Made by a program: the position numbers and the translations under genes | Notes under the pieces: model-generated | What the model was told of the DNA's origin: nothing | Database searches by the model: none | The model's input: the letters and a program-made list of their open reading frames with translations, nothing else | Part shown: positions 6,032-13,917 of the stretch, piece after piece | Layout: each line of letters starts with the position of its first letter | Position numbering within the stretch: the stretch's first letter is position 1 | Assembly (NCBI GenBank): GCA_947178195.1 | Contig: CAMWXM010000025.1 | Span: 1-17,878 of the forward strand | DNA: 17,878 nt | From: an uncultured Ruminococcus sp. | GTDB taxonomy: Bacteria; Bacillota; Clostridia; Oscillospirales; Ruminococcaceae | Reading direction: 5' to 3'

Positions 6032-6910
6032 ATGAAAAATCTCACAAACATAAGCGTAATAAAAGAGCTTTCTGAAAAATATGGTTTTACATTTGCCAAA
6101 GGTCTCGGACAGAATTTTATAATAAATCCGTCCGTATGCCCTAAAATCGCAGAATATGGGCTAGCGCAGAGCGGCTATGGCATTATAGAGATAGGGACAG
6201 GCTTCGGCACTCTTTCGGCTGAGCTTGCAAAGCGTGCGGAAAAAGTAGCTGCGATTGAAATAGATCCACGGCTTATTCCAGTACTTGATGAAACGATGAG
6301 CGAATTTGATAATTTTACAGTAATAAACAAAGATATTATGAAAATCGACTTAAACGAGCTTATCAAAAATGAATTTGACGGACTGAAAACGGCAGTCTGT
6401 GCAAATCTTCCGTATTACATAACCTCTCCTGTCATAATGCTACTGCTTGAAAACGAGCTGCCGGTAGAAGCGATAACGGTTATGGTACAGAAAGAGGCTG
6501 CCCAGCGTCTCTGCGCAGAAATGGGCACAAGAGACTGCGGCGCAATAACCGCTGCAGTAAATTATTACGGAAAGGCTCAGACTCTTTTTCAGGTATCAAG
6601 GGGAAGCTTCATGCCTTCGCCAAAAGTAGACTCGGCAGTTATACAGATAAAACCCGACTATGAATACCGTAAAAAAATAAAAGACAAAGCCTTATATTTT
6701 AAAATTATCAAGGGCGCATTTGCCCAGCGCAGAAAAACTCTTGCAAATTCTTTATCATCAGCACTGAGCATCTCAAAGGAGGATATCTATACTATCTTGG
6801 GCGAAAGCGGACTTGATAAAAACGCAAGATGCGAACAGCTTGATATGGAGCATTGGACAAAACTTACAAATAATTTTTACGATCTGCCTCAAATATACCA
6901 GAAATCATAA
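6032..6910 (+). CDS. rsmA: 16S rRNA (adenine1518-N6/adenine1519-N6)-dimethyltransferase
   Basis: RsmA (KsgA) dimethylates two adjacent adenines in the 3' terminal hairpin of 16S rRNA using S-adenosylmethionine, a late step in small-subunit assembly. The 292-residue length is typical. Visible motifs are the N-terminal KGLGQNFI at 23-30, the SAM-binding loop IEIGTGFGTL at 52-61, the acidic Glu76 in AIEID that contacts the ribose, Asp101 in the following acidic position, and the catalytic NLPYYI at 125-130. VQKEAAQRLCA and the C-terminal AQRRKTLANSL block follow. The family usually has IGPGxGxL, and here it is IGTGFGTL. The ATG has a GGAG site 8 bases upstream. The usual neighbour rnmV is absent. 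It is divergent from the dCMP deaminase gene and precedes spoIIE by 141 bases. Confidence 0.96.
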   Translation: MKNLTNISVIKELSEKYGFTFAKGLGQNFIINPSVCPKIAEYGLAQSGYGIIEIGTGFGTLSAELAKRAEKVAAIEIDPRLIPVLDETMSEFDNFTVINKDIMKIDLNELIKNEFDGLKTAVCANLPYYITSPVIMLLLENELPVEAITVMVQKEAAQRLCAEMGTRDCGAITAAVNYYGKAQTLFQVSRGSFMPSPKVDSAVIQIKPDYEYRKKIKDKALYFKIIKGAFAQRRKTLANSLSSALSISKEDIYTILGESGLDKNARCEQLDMEHWTKLTNNFYDLPQIYQKS

Positions 6911-6956
6911 TATAAAAACAAAATTCCCGAAAGCGTTTCAAAAGCTGATACCTGTA

Positions 6957-6990
6957 AGCGACATTAATTTTATCTTAACGCCTGTATAAT
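6957..6990 (+). promoter_or_regulatory. Possible Spo0A-dependent promoter of spoIIE
   Basis: A perfect TATAAT lies at 6985-6990, and the usual -35 position (6962-6967) has no recognisable box. Instead, the minus-strand sequence TGTCGCT, sharing the TGTCG core of the Spo0A box TGTCGAA, occupies 6957-6963, with 21 bases between it and the -10. In B. subtilis, spoIIE is driven by a sigma-A promoter with unusually wide spacing activated by phosphorylated Spo0A. This resemblance is suggestive only. The rest of the 138-base gap (6911-7048) contains no clear rsmA terminator. Confidence 0.35.
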
Positions 6991-7051
6991 TTAAGTACAT
7001 AAGATTTTCGTCCGAAATCTATGCAAAAAATATTTATGGCAGGTGTAAATG

Positions 7052-9286
7052 ATGTTAAAAGAAATGATAGTTGAAAAAAGCAGAAAGTATAATAATATTC
7101 TGCTGCCTATGGGAATCTTTCTATGCTCAGTGGTTATTGCTTATTCCACAGCCGGGATCACTGCTGCGCCTCTTGTATGCGCCTTTGTGGGAGCCTGTTC
7201 GCCTTTATGCGCACTGGCGGCATCCGCAGGAGGCATTATTGCATATTTTTCATCGGGAGGATTTGAAGAAAACGGATTTATTATCTGTTCATTTTTTCTT
7301 ATTGCTGCCGGAAAATGGATAATAAGAGATGAAAACACTTCAAAAATTTCAGCCTTTGTGACATTTTTCAGTATGGCGTTTGCAGGTACTGTTTTTGGAT
7401 TTATTGTTGATGGGTCGCCGATTCAGGTAATAATAAATTTTTTATTCTCAGCTGCTGCCGGAGCATCCGCATACTTTCTCAAGGAAGCTCTGGAAATACT
7501 TTCTGCTCCCGAGCATCTCTGTGCCGACAGAAAAACGATCATCTCCTTTGCAATGGTCTTTACTCTTTGCATATCAATATTAAGCGGTATTTCCATATCT
7601 ATAATCAATATCGGCATTGTTATAGCGTGTACTGCTATACTCTGCGCCGGACGTTTTTTCGGCTGCTACGGTGGAGTGATATGTGGAGTTCTGACAGCGG
7701 CAGGAGTGCTGATAAGCTGTCCGGAGTTCGGACTTCAGGCTGCCTTTTTCGGAGCGGCGGGTCTGGCGGCGGGACTTGCTCATAAATACAGCCGCATAAC
7801 ACTGACAGCAGTTTTTTCGGGAGTTAATTTTCTGGGACAGCTTGCTGCAGGAATGAATGACGTTTCCTTCTGCATTCAGGCGGACGCCGTTTTGGGTGGT
7901 ATTATCTTTCTTACTCTACCGGAAAGATTTATTATGGCAGGCGGAAAATATTGTGCCGGAGCTATGAGGGATAACTCTGAATTTGCTGGAAAGGAAATGG
8001 AATTTGCGGCAAAATCACTGACCGATATAAGAAAAAATATAATGGAAATAATGTCCGCACTTGCCGTCCGCAGCAAACCCTACAGCATCTGCGATGAAGT
8101 AAGCACAAGGGTTTGCGGAAAATGCAGAAACAAGCTTGAATGCTGGGAAAAAAATTTCGAGCGAACCAATTCCGCATTTAAAAAATTTGAAAGCCGTAAA
8201 ATAAACGAAATAAGTATTCCTACATCAGGATTTGAATGCATTAAAAGAAATGAAATATCAGAAGAATTTGATAAATGCCGCCGTGAAGAGACTCTTGGCA
8301 AAACCCTTGCCGCAAAACTTAACGAAAACAGAAATTTTTTGTTCTCACAAATGGAAGCCTCAGAAAATATTGTTGCCTCTCTTTCAACAAAAATGAATAT
8401 TAATATCTCAAAAAGCATGACCGGAACTCTTTGCCGTACCCTTGATAAATACGATATAAAATTCAACAACGCAATCGTTTATTACACCAATGAAAATCAT
8501 CTTATCGCAGAAATTTATATGTACGAAAAAAATGCTGTGGAACTTGAGGATCTGTGTGAAATTTTAAGTCGTGAGCTTTGTGTAAGGCTTGAATATTCAC
8601 AGCCGTTCTCCTGCTCCGAAGAAATGCGTATAAGATTTAATCAGATGACACGATACGAGCTGATATACTCGGAATATCAGTCAAGCGCAAAGGACGATAC
8701 TCCGTCGGGAGACAAATGCGGATACTTTACCGACGGTCTTGGCTATGCCTATATTTTCATTTCCGACGGCATGGGCAGCGGCGCTCAGGCTGCGCTCGAT
8801 TCGGAGATCACCTCACGGCTTTTCAAAAGGCTCATACGTTCGGGAATGAGCTGCGAATGCGCCGTAAAAATGATAAATTCGGTAATGCTTACCAAATCAG
8901 ACGAGGAAAGCTTTGCCACTCTTGATATTGCCAGGATAGACCTTGAAACCGGAGAGCTTGTGCTGTGTAAATCAGGCGCTGCGGCAACCCTTATAAAATA
9001 TGACAACGCAGTAATGATGTTCAGTCTTGCTTCCAATCCTGTGGGCATAATCCACAATCCACATACCTGCACCAAGGAATGTAATTTTACAGAGGGAAAT
9101 GTTCTTGTTATGATGTCGGACGGAGTTCCCGAAGCAGCTTACCCATATATCAAGGAGCAGCTTGAACTTGAAATTCCACAGGACGAGCTGGTACAGAACG
9201 TAAACGAATATTCAAAAAAAATTATGTCCGCAGCAATTCCGGACGATATTACAGTTACATGCGCAAGGCTTGTAAAAAGACTTTAG
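7052..9286 (+). CDS. spoIIE: Stage II sporulation protein E, membrane PP2C-type serine phosphatase
   Basis: SpoIIE dephosphorylates the anti-sigma factor antagonist SpoIIAA at the polar septum, releasing sigma F in the forespore. It also interacts with FtsZ. The first ~290 residues form a block of eight to ten hydrophobic membrane segments. A central cytoplasmic region carries the family cysteine cluster VC-x2-C-x5-CW (Cys355, Cys358, Cys364). The C-terminal PP2C domain has the metal-binding Asp572 in SDGMGSG, Asp690 in SDGVPE and the PDDIT block at 730-734. At 744 residues it is somewhat shorter than the 827-residue B. subtilis protein but has all three regions. Two ATGs stand in tandem at 7049 and 7052. 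I chose 7052 because the AGGTG site is then 6 bases away. Its presence implies the organism forms, or recently formed, endospores. No neighbouring sporulation gene is in the window. Confidence 0.94.
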   Translation: MLKEMIVEKSRKYNNILLPMGIFLCSVVIAYSTAGITAAPLVCAFVGACSPLCALAASAGGIIAYFSSGGFEENGFIICSFFLIAAGKWIIRDENTSKISAFVTFFSMAFAGTVFGFIVDGSPIQVIINFLFSAAAGASAYFLKEALEILSAPEHLCADRKTIISFAMVFTLCISILSGISISIINIGIVIACTAILCAGRFFGCYGGVICGVLTAAGVLISCPEFGLQAAFFGAAGLAAGLAHKYSRITLTAVFSGVNFLGQLAAGMNDVSFCIQADAVLGGIIFLTLPERFIMAGGKYCAGAMRDNSEFAGKEMEFAAKSLTDIRKNIMEIMSALAVRSKPYSICDEVSTRVCGKCRNKLECWEKNFERTNSAFKKFESRKINEISIPTSGFECIKRNEISEEFDKCRREETLGKTLAAKLNENRNFLFSQMEASENIVASLSTKMNINISKSMTGTLCRTLDKYDIKFNNAIVYYTNENHLIAEIYMYEKNAVELEDLCEILSRELCVRLEYSQPFSCSEEMRIRFNQMTRYELIYSEYQSSAKDDTPSGDKCGYFTDGLGYAYIFISDGMGSGAQAALDSEITSRLFKRLIRSGMSCECAVKMINSVMLTKSDEESFATLDIARIDLETGELVLCKSGAAATLIKYDNAVMMFSLASNPVGIIHNPHTCTKECNFTEGNVLVMMSDGVPEAAYPYIKEQLELEIPQDELVQNVNEYSKKIMSAAIPDDITVTCARLVKRL

Positions 9287-9471
9287 AGCCTCTTGAAATA
9301 AGCACCTTTATCCATATAATCTGTATCAGAATTGTTTCATTTTAATGGACAAAAGAATTAGTATGTCCAAATATAATATATTATAACCATTAGATACTGG
9401 CAAATTGCACTAAAATGCACAACAAAAAATATATAATATTCATGAAGTTTATTTATATTTACTAAAAAAGC
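9287..9471. other. Gap between spoIIE and the glg promoter; only a weak hairpin seen
   Basis: This A/T-rich stretch has no gene and no clear spoIIE terminator. A 6-bp inverted repeat TGGACA/TGTCCA (9346-9351 and 9364-9369) with a 12-base gap is the only structure that stands out. TGCAC is directly repeated near 9410. A protein-binding site for glg control is possible, but nothing supports a specific assignment. Confidence 0.3.
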
Positions 9472-9500
9472 TTGAATACTATCCAAAAAAATGTTAAAAT
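9472..9500 (+). promoter_or_regulatory. Promoter of the glgBCDA operon
   Basis: TTGAAT (9472-9477), a 17-base spacer and TAAAAT (9495-9500) predict a start near 9507. An AAGGAGG ribosome site follows at about 9510-9516 ahead of the glgB ATG at 9526. The match to the sigma-A consensus is good. It also shows that the upstream in-frame TTG at 9472 lies in the promoter and cannot be the start codon. Confidence 0.75.
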
Positions 9501-9525
9501 AAATGTAATAAGGAGGATTATATAT

Positions 9526-11505
9526 ATGGCAAATTACAATAAGGATAACCTGCCGGAAACTTATAAGTTCCCTTTGTATCTTTACTATCAGGGAAAAAAC
9601 AGCGAGGCTTATAAATTTTTCGGTGTTCACAAAATCGAAAAAAATAATCAGCAGTTCCATTGCTTCAGATTATGGGCGCCAAATGCAGTAAGCGTTTCAG
9701 TTGTCGGTGATTTTAACGGCTGGGATAAAACTGCCAATGTTATGGAACTTATAGCTGACGGTATATGGGAATGCTTTATACCGGAACTGGAGCAATATTC
9801 GACTTATAAATACTGTATAGAAACCAAAGCGGGGAAATTCCTCCTTAAATCGGATCCTTACGGTAATCATTTTGAAACAAGACCGGGAAACGCTTCTAAA
9901 ATTTATGAATCAAATTATACATGGACAGACAATAAATGGGAACAGGAAAAATCAGAAAAAATCATTTACAAAAGTCCTGTTAATATTTATGAGGCTCACA
10001 TGGGTTCGTGGATATTAAACGATGATGGAACTCATTTATCCTATATCACCTTTGCGGAAAAAATCATACCATATCTTAAAAAGATGTCCTATACTCATAT
10101 CGAGCTTATGCCCCTGACGGAATTTCCATTCGACGGCTCATGGGGTTATCAGGTAACGGGATATTATGCGCCTACCTCACGATTCGGCACTCCCGACGAC
10201 TTCAGAGTAATGATAGATAAATTCCATAATGCAGGAATAGGCGTTATTCTCGACTGGGTTCCCGCTCATTTCCCAAAGGACGCATGCGGTCTTTATGAAT
10301 TTGACGGTACCTGTTGCTATGAGTATACCGATGAGAGAAAGCGTGAGCACAAAGCATGGGGTACAAGAGTTTTCGACTACGGAAAGGGCGAGGTATGTTC
10401 ATTCCTTATTTCAAGTGCAAATTACTGGATAACAGAATTTCATATCGATGGCATCAGAGTTGACGCAGTAGCCTCTATGCTCTATCTCGATTACGACCGA
10501 CGTGACGGCGAATGGTGTCCTAATATTTATGGTGGCAAGGAAAATCTTGAAGCTATCGACTTTTTAAAGCATCTTAACGAAGCTGTATTCCTGAAGCATC
10601 CCGATGTACTTATGATAGCAGAGGAATCAACGGCATGGCCTATGGTAACAAAGCCTACCGATATAGGCGGACTCGGCTTCAACTTTAAGTGGAACATGGG
10701 CTGGATGAACGATATGCTCCAGTATATGTCTCTCGATCCTATCTACAGAGCATTCAATCACGATAAGCTTACCTTCTCATTCTTCTATTGTTTCTCGGAA
10801 AACTTTATTCTTCCTATATCTCATGACGAGGTAGTACACGGAAAATGCTCCATGCTTGAAAAAATGCCAGGAACATATGAGCAGAAGCTCAACTCCTATA
10901 GAGCGTTCTTTGCATATATGATGGCGCATCCGGGTAAAAAGCTTGTGTTTATGGGACAGGAATTTGGTCAGACCTGCGAGTGGAATTTTGAAAAGCAGCT
11001 TGACTGGGAAGCCCTTGAAGACGACGGTCACGCAAAGCTTCAGCTGTTTACTGAAAAGCTGAACAAATTCTATCTTGAAAATACTCCTATGTGGCAGAAC
11101 GATGATTCCTGGCAGGGCTTCAGCTGGATATCAAACGATGATTACAAGCAAAGCGTTATCGCTTTCAGACGCTTTGATGACGACGGAAAGGAAATCATAA
11201 TAGTCTGTAATTTTGTTCCAGTGGAAAGATTGGATTATAAAATTGGCGTTCCCTATGAAGGCGAATATGAATTAGTATTCAATTCCGACGACCCTGAGTT
11301 TGGCGGAAGTGGTCTGACAGCAAAGAAAATCACATCATCATCTTATATGATGCACGGCTTCGACGACAGTATTTCTCTTGACCTTGCTCCCCTTTCGGTT
11401 ATTTATTTAAAGCCTGTTATCAAACCAAAAGTTAAGAAAACTGTTTACGTTGAAAAAGCAAAAAAATCTGAAAAACCTGTTAAAGCTATAAAAGTTAAAA
11501 AATAA
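9526..11505 (+). CDS. glgB: 1,4-alpha-glucan branching enzyme (GH13)
   Basis: GlgB cuts alpha-1,4 chains and rejoins them as alpha-1,6 branches during cytoplasmic glycogen synthesis. The 659-residue protein starts with a CBM48 module (RLWAPNAVSVSVVGDFNGW, residues 48-66). The GH13 barrel carries DWVPAHF (243-249), the nucleophile Asp313 in DGIRVDAV, the acid/base Glu366 in MIAEEST, and Asp434 in SHDEVVHG. The C-terminal beta domain ends near residue 630. After it comes a Lys/Val/Pro-rich tail of about 29 residues with 12-13 lysines, which ordinary branching enzymes lack. The ATG at 9526 has an ideal AAGGAGG site 9 bases upstream. The same frame stays open back to a TTG inside the promoter, which I rejected. 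It is the first gene of glgB-C-D-A, 47 bases ahead of glgC. Confidence 0.96.
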   Translation: MANYNKDNLPETYKFPLYLYYQGKNSEAYKFFGVHKIEKNNQQFHCFRLWAPNAVSVSVVGDFNGWDKTANVMELIADGIWECFIPELEQYSTYKYCIETKAGKFLLKSDPYGNHFETRPGNASKIYESNYTWTDNKWEQEKSEKIIYKSPVNIYEAHMGSWILNDDGTHLSYITFAEKIIPYLKKMSYTHIELMPLTEFPFDGSWGYQVTGYYAPTSRFGTPDDFRVMIDKFHNAGIGVILDWVPAHFPKDACGLYEFDGTCCYEYTDERKREHKAWGTRVFDYGKGEVCSFLISSANYWITEFHIDGIRVDAVASMLYLDYDRRDGEWCPNIYGGKENLEAIDFLKHLNEAVFLKHPDVLMIAEESTAWPMVTKPTDIGGLGFNFKWNMGWMNDMLQYMSLDPIYRAFNHDKLTFSFFYCFSENFILPISHDEVVHGKCSMLEKMPGTYEQKLNSYRAFFAYMMAHPGKKLVFMGQEFGQTCEWNFEKQLDWEALEDDGHAKLQLFTEKLNKFYLENTPMWQNDDSWQGFSWISNDDYKQSVIAFRRFDDDGKEIIIVCNFVPVERLDYKIGVPYEGEYELVFNSDDPEFGGSGLTAKKITSSSYMMHGFDDSISLDLAPLSVIYLKPVIKPKVKKTVYVEKAKKSEKPVKAIKVKK

Positions 11506-11552
11506 TTTAAAATAAATTTACTCCAACAGTGAGTAATGGTCAGGAGGACATG

Positions 11553-12755
11553 ATGTATATAAAAAAAGAATGTGTGGCTATGCTCCTTGCAGGCGGTCAG
11601 GGAAGCAGACTTTACGCACTGACACAGGATATGGCAAAGCCTGCCGTACCATACGGCGGAAAATATCGTATTATCGATTTCCCTCTTTCAAACTGCATTA
11701 ACTCGGGTATCGACACCGTGGGTGTTCTGACACAGTATCAGCCACTGGTATTAAACGATTATATCGGAAACGGTCAGCCATGGGATCTGGACAGAGTTCA
11801 CGGCGGTGTCCACGTACTTCCGCCTTATCAGACTTCTTTGGGTGCATCTTGGTATGAGGGTACTGCTAACGCTATATATCAGAATATGAGCTTTATTGAA
11901 AGATACGACCCTGAATATGTTATAGTACTGGGCGGCGACCATATCTACAAAATGGACTACTCAAAAATGGTGGATTTCCACAAGAAAAATAATGCCGATC
12001 TTACTATTGCCGTTCAGCAGGTATCTCTTGAAGAGGCTACCAGATTAGGTATCATGACCTGTGAAGCTGATTTCCGAGTAACGGAATTTGCCGAAAAGCC
12101 AAAGCATCCTAAGTCAACATTGGCATCAATGGGTATTTATGTGTTCACTTGGAAAAAAATGAAGCAGTATCTTATTGAAAATGAAAATGCTGATACCGGC
12201 TCAAAGGATTTCGGTAAGGATATTATCCCTTCAATGCTTGATAACGGCGAAAGACTCTTTGCATATACCTTTGACGGCTACTGGAAGGACGTAGGTACTC
12301 TTGACAGTCTCTGGGAAGCTAATATGGACTTGCTCAGCCCAAGCGTTCCTCTGGATCTTTATGAACAGAACTGGAAGGTTTATTCCAGAAATGACAATAT
12401 GCCGCCGCAGTATATCGGCGATAAGGCTGAGGTAGAAAATTCCATGATAACCGAAGGCAGCACTATTAACGGCAAGGTGGATTTCTCGATTATTTTTGCA
12501 GGTGCTACCGTTGAAGAAGGCGCAACCGTAAATTACAGTATAGTAATGCCCGGCACTGTTATAAAATCCGGCGCAGTAGTTGAATATTCCATCGTTGGAC
12601 AGGATTGCGTTGTTCATGAAAACGCTAAAATTGGTCTTAGTCCGGAAAGCGTTGAAAACCGTGACGAATGGGGTATCGCAGTAGTAGGTCATAATGTTGA
12701 CGTTTCTGAGGGAGCAGAAGTTCTTCCTAAGCAGATAATTTCAAAAAATGTGTAA
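11553..12755 (+). CDS. glgC: Glucose-1-phosphate adenylyltransferase, catalytic subunit
   Basis: GlgC makes ADP-glucose from ATP and glucose 1-phosphate, the committed step of glycogen synthesis. The 400-residue protein has the nucleotide-binding loop LLAGGQGSRL (11-20), MAKPAVPYGGKYRI (27-40, with catalytic-site Lys29), WYEGTANAIYQN (100-111), the metal-binding GGDH with Asp129, FAEKPK with the glucose-1-phosphate Lys182, and YWKDVGT (243-249). A left-handed beta-helix C-terminal domain follows. Two ATGs stand in tandem at 11550 and 11553. The AGGAGG at 11542-11547 fits the second (5 bases) better than the first (2 bases). A GTG at 11529 would add eight residues but lies before that site. 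Full conservation of the catalytic residues marks it as the active partner of the GlgD next to it. Confidence 0.96.
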   Translation: MYIKKECVAMLLAGGQGSRLYALTQDMAKPAVPYGGKYRIIDFPLSNCINSGIDTVGVLTQYQPLVLNDYIGNGQPWDLDRVHGGVHVLPPYQTSLGASWYEGTANAIYQNMSFIERYDPEYVIVLGGDHIYKMDYSKMVDFHKKNNADLTIAVQQVSLEEATRLGIMTCEADFRVTEFAEKPKHPKSTLASMGIYVFTWKKMKQYLIENENADTGSKDFGKDIIPSMLDNGERLFAYTFDGYWKDVGTLDSLWEANMDLLSPSVPLDLYEQNWKVYSRNDNMPPQYIGDKAEVENSMITEGSTINGKVDFSIIFAGATVEEGATVNYSIVMPGTVIKSGAVVEYSIVGQDCVVHENAKIGLSPESVENRDEWGIAVVGHNVDVSEGAEVLPKQIISKNV

Positions 12756-12770
12756 GGAGGAATAAATAAA

Positions 12771-13892
12771 ATGATTTCAAAAAATAAAGTATTAGGTCTT
12801 ATATTTGCAAGCATGCATGACAATGCAGTTATCGATCTTACTAAAAAAAGAACAATGGGTTCTATTCCCTTCGGCGGAAGATACCGCCTTATCGACTTCC
12901 CTCTTTCAAATATGGTAAACTCTAAAATAACAAAGGTCGGCGTTATTACAAAGTCCAATTACGGCTCGCTCCTTGACCATATTGGCTCGGGAAGAGAATG
13001 GGATCTTTCAAGAAAAAATGGTGGACTCGATCTGCTGCCGCCTTTCAGCCATGTTGACAACGGAATTTATAAGGGCAGACTTGACGCTTTAAGCGGATTG
13101 TGGGAATTTATCGAGCATGCGTCTGCTGAATATGTCGTTATGGCTGACTGTGATATCGTTACTACCATCGACTATAAAAAGGTTCTGGAATATCATGAGG
13201 AAACCAAGGCCGATATCACTATCGTGACCGGAAAAACCTACTATGACAGCGCAAAGGCTCATGCAATGGTAGTAGGAGCAGACGAAACCGGCAGAGTAAA
13301 CGATATAATGATAAATCCTCAGATGTCGGGAGAATCAAACGTATGCCTTAACATGTTTGTTGTAAGCTATGCGTTCTTAAAGCAAATCGTTCTTACAAAT
13401 GTAAGCCGTGGTCTTTACAGCCTTTCTAAGGATATTATCCAGGCTTGTAAGGACGAATATAAAATAATGGCTTATGAGCATAAAAATTATTTCTCAAAAA
13501 TTGATAATATGATTGGATATTATGAAGCTAATATGGCTCTTCTGAATACCGAAAACAGAAACAATCTTTTTAATAAAATCGCACCTATTTATACAAAAAT
13601 AAGAGATAACGGTCCTGCAAAATACGGCATAGAGGCTTCGGTCAAAAACTCACTGATAGCTGACGGCTGCGTTATAGAAGGCAAGGTCGAAAACTGTATT
13701 ATTTTCAGAGGCGTTAAAATCGGAAAAGATACTGTTGTTAAAAACAGCGTTCTTATGCAGGATACATGCGTTGCCGATAAATGCAGCATTGATTCTGTCA
13801 TAACCGATAAGAATGTGGAGATCGGTCACGGCAAGGTGCTTACAGGTTCTTCGTCACATCCGCTTTATATTGGCAAGGGCGCTAAAATCTGA
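12771..13892 (+). CDS. glgD: GlgD, regulatory (non-catalytic) ADP-glucose pyrophosphorylase subunit
   Basis: GlgD is the Firmicutes partner of GlgC. In Bacillus-type enzymes the GlgC/GlgD hetero-oligomer is more active than GlgC alone. The 373-residue protein keeps the fold (GGRYRLIDFPLSN at 35-47, an EWDLSRKNGG block, and a beta-helix C-terminus) but has lost the active site. The GGxGxRL loop is FASMHDNAV (12-20), the MAKP lysine is Met29, the GGDH aspartate region reads MADCD (124-128), and the FAEKPK glucose-1-phosphate motif is absent. The TAA of glgC forms part of its AAGGAGG ribosome site, and the gap between the genes is only 15 bases, so expression is tightly linked. The loss of catalytic motifs is normal for GlgD and is not a sign of decay. 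Confidence 0.94.
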   Translation: MISKNKVLGLIFASMHDNAVIDLTKKRTMGSIPFGGRYRLIDFPLSNMVNSKITKVGVITKSNYGSLLDHIGSGREWDLSRKNGGLDLLPPFSHVDNGIYKGRLDALSGLWEFIEHASAEYVVMADCDIVTTIDYKKVLEYHEETKADITIVTGKTYYDSAKAHAMVVGADETGRVNDIMINPQMSGESNVCLNMFVVSYAFLKQIVLTNVSRGLYSLSKDIIQACKDEYKIMAYEHKNYFSKIDNMIGYYEANMALLNTENRNNLFNKIAPIYTKIRDNGPAKYGIEASVKNSLIADGCVIEGKVENCIIFRGVKIGKDTVVKNSVLMQDTCVADKCSIDSVITDKNVEIGHGKVLTGSSSHPLYIGKGAKI

Positions 13893-13917
13893 TTTACAGA
13901 CTGAGAGGTGAAAACGC

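Noticed and set aside
8080..8469. 129-codon minus-strand open frame inside spoIIE
   Set aside because: It overlaps the conserved cysteine cluster region of spoIIE and shows no family features.
9472..9525. Eighteen-residue N-terminal extension of GlgB from a TTG
   Set aside because: The TTG is itself the -35 box of the glg promoter, and a perfect AGGAGG site immediately precedes the ATG at 9526.
12231..12692. 153-codon minus-strand open frame inside glgC
   Set aside because: It is opposite a fully conserved gene, has no ribosome site or recognisable domain, and its composition is that of a complement frame.
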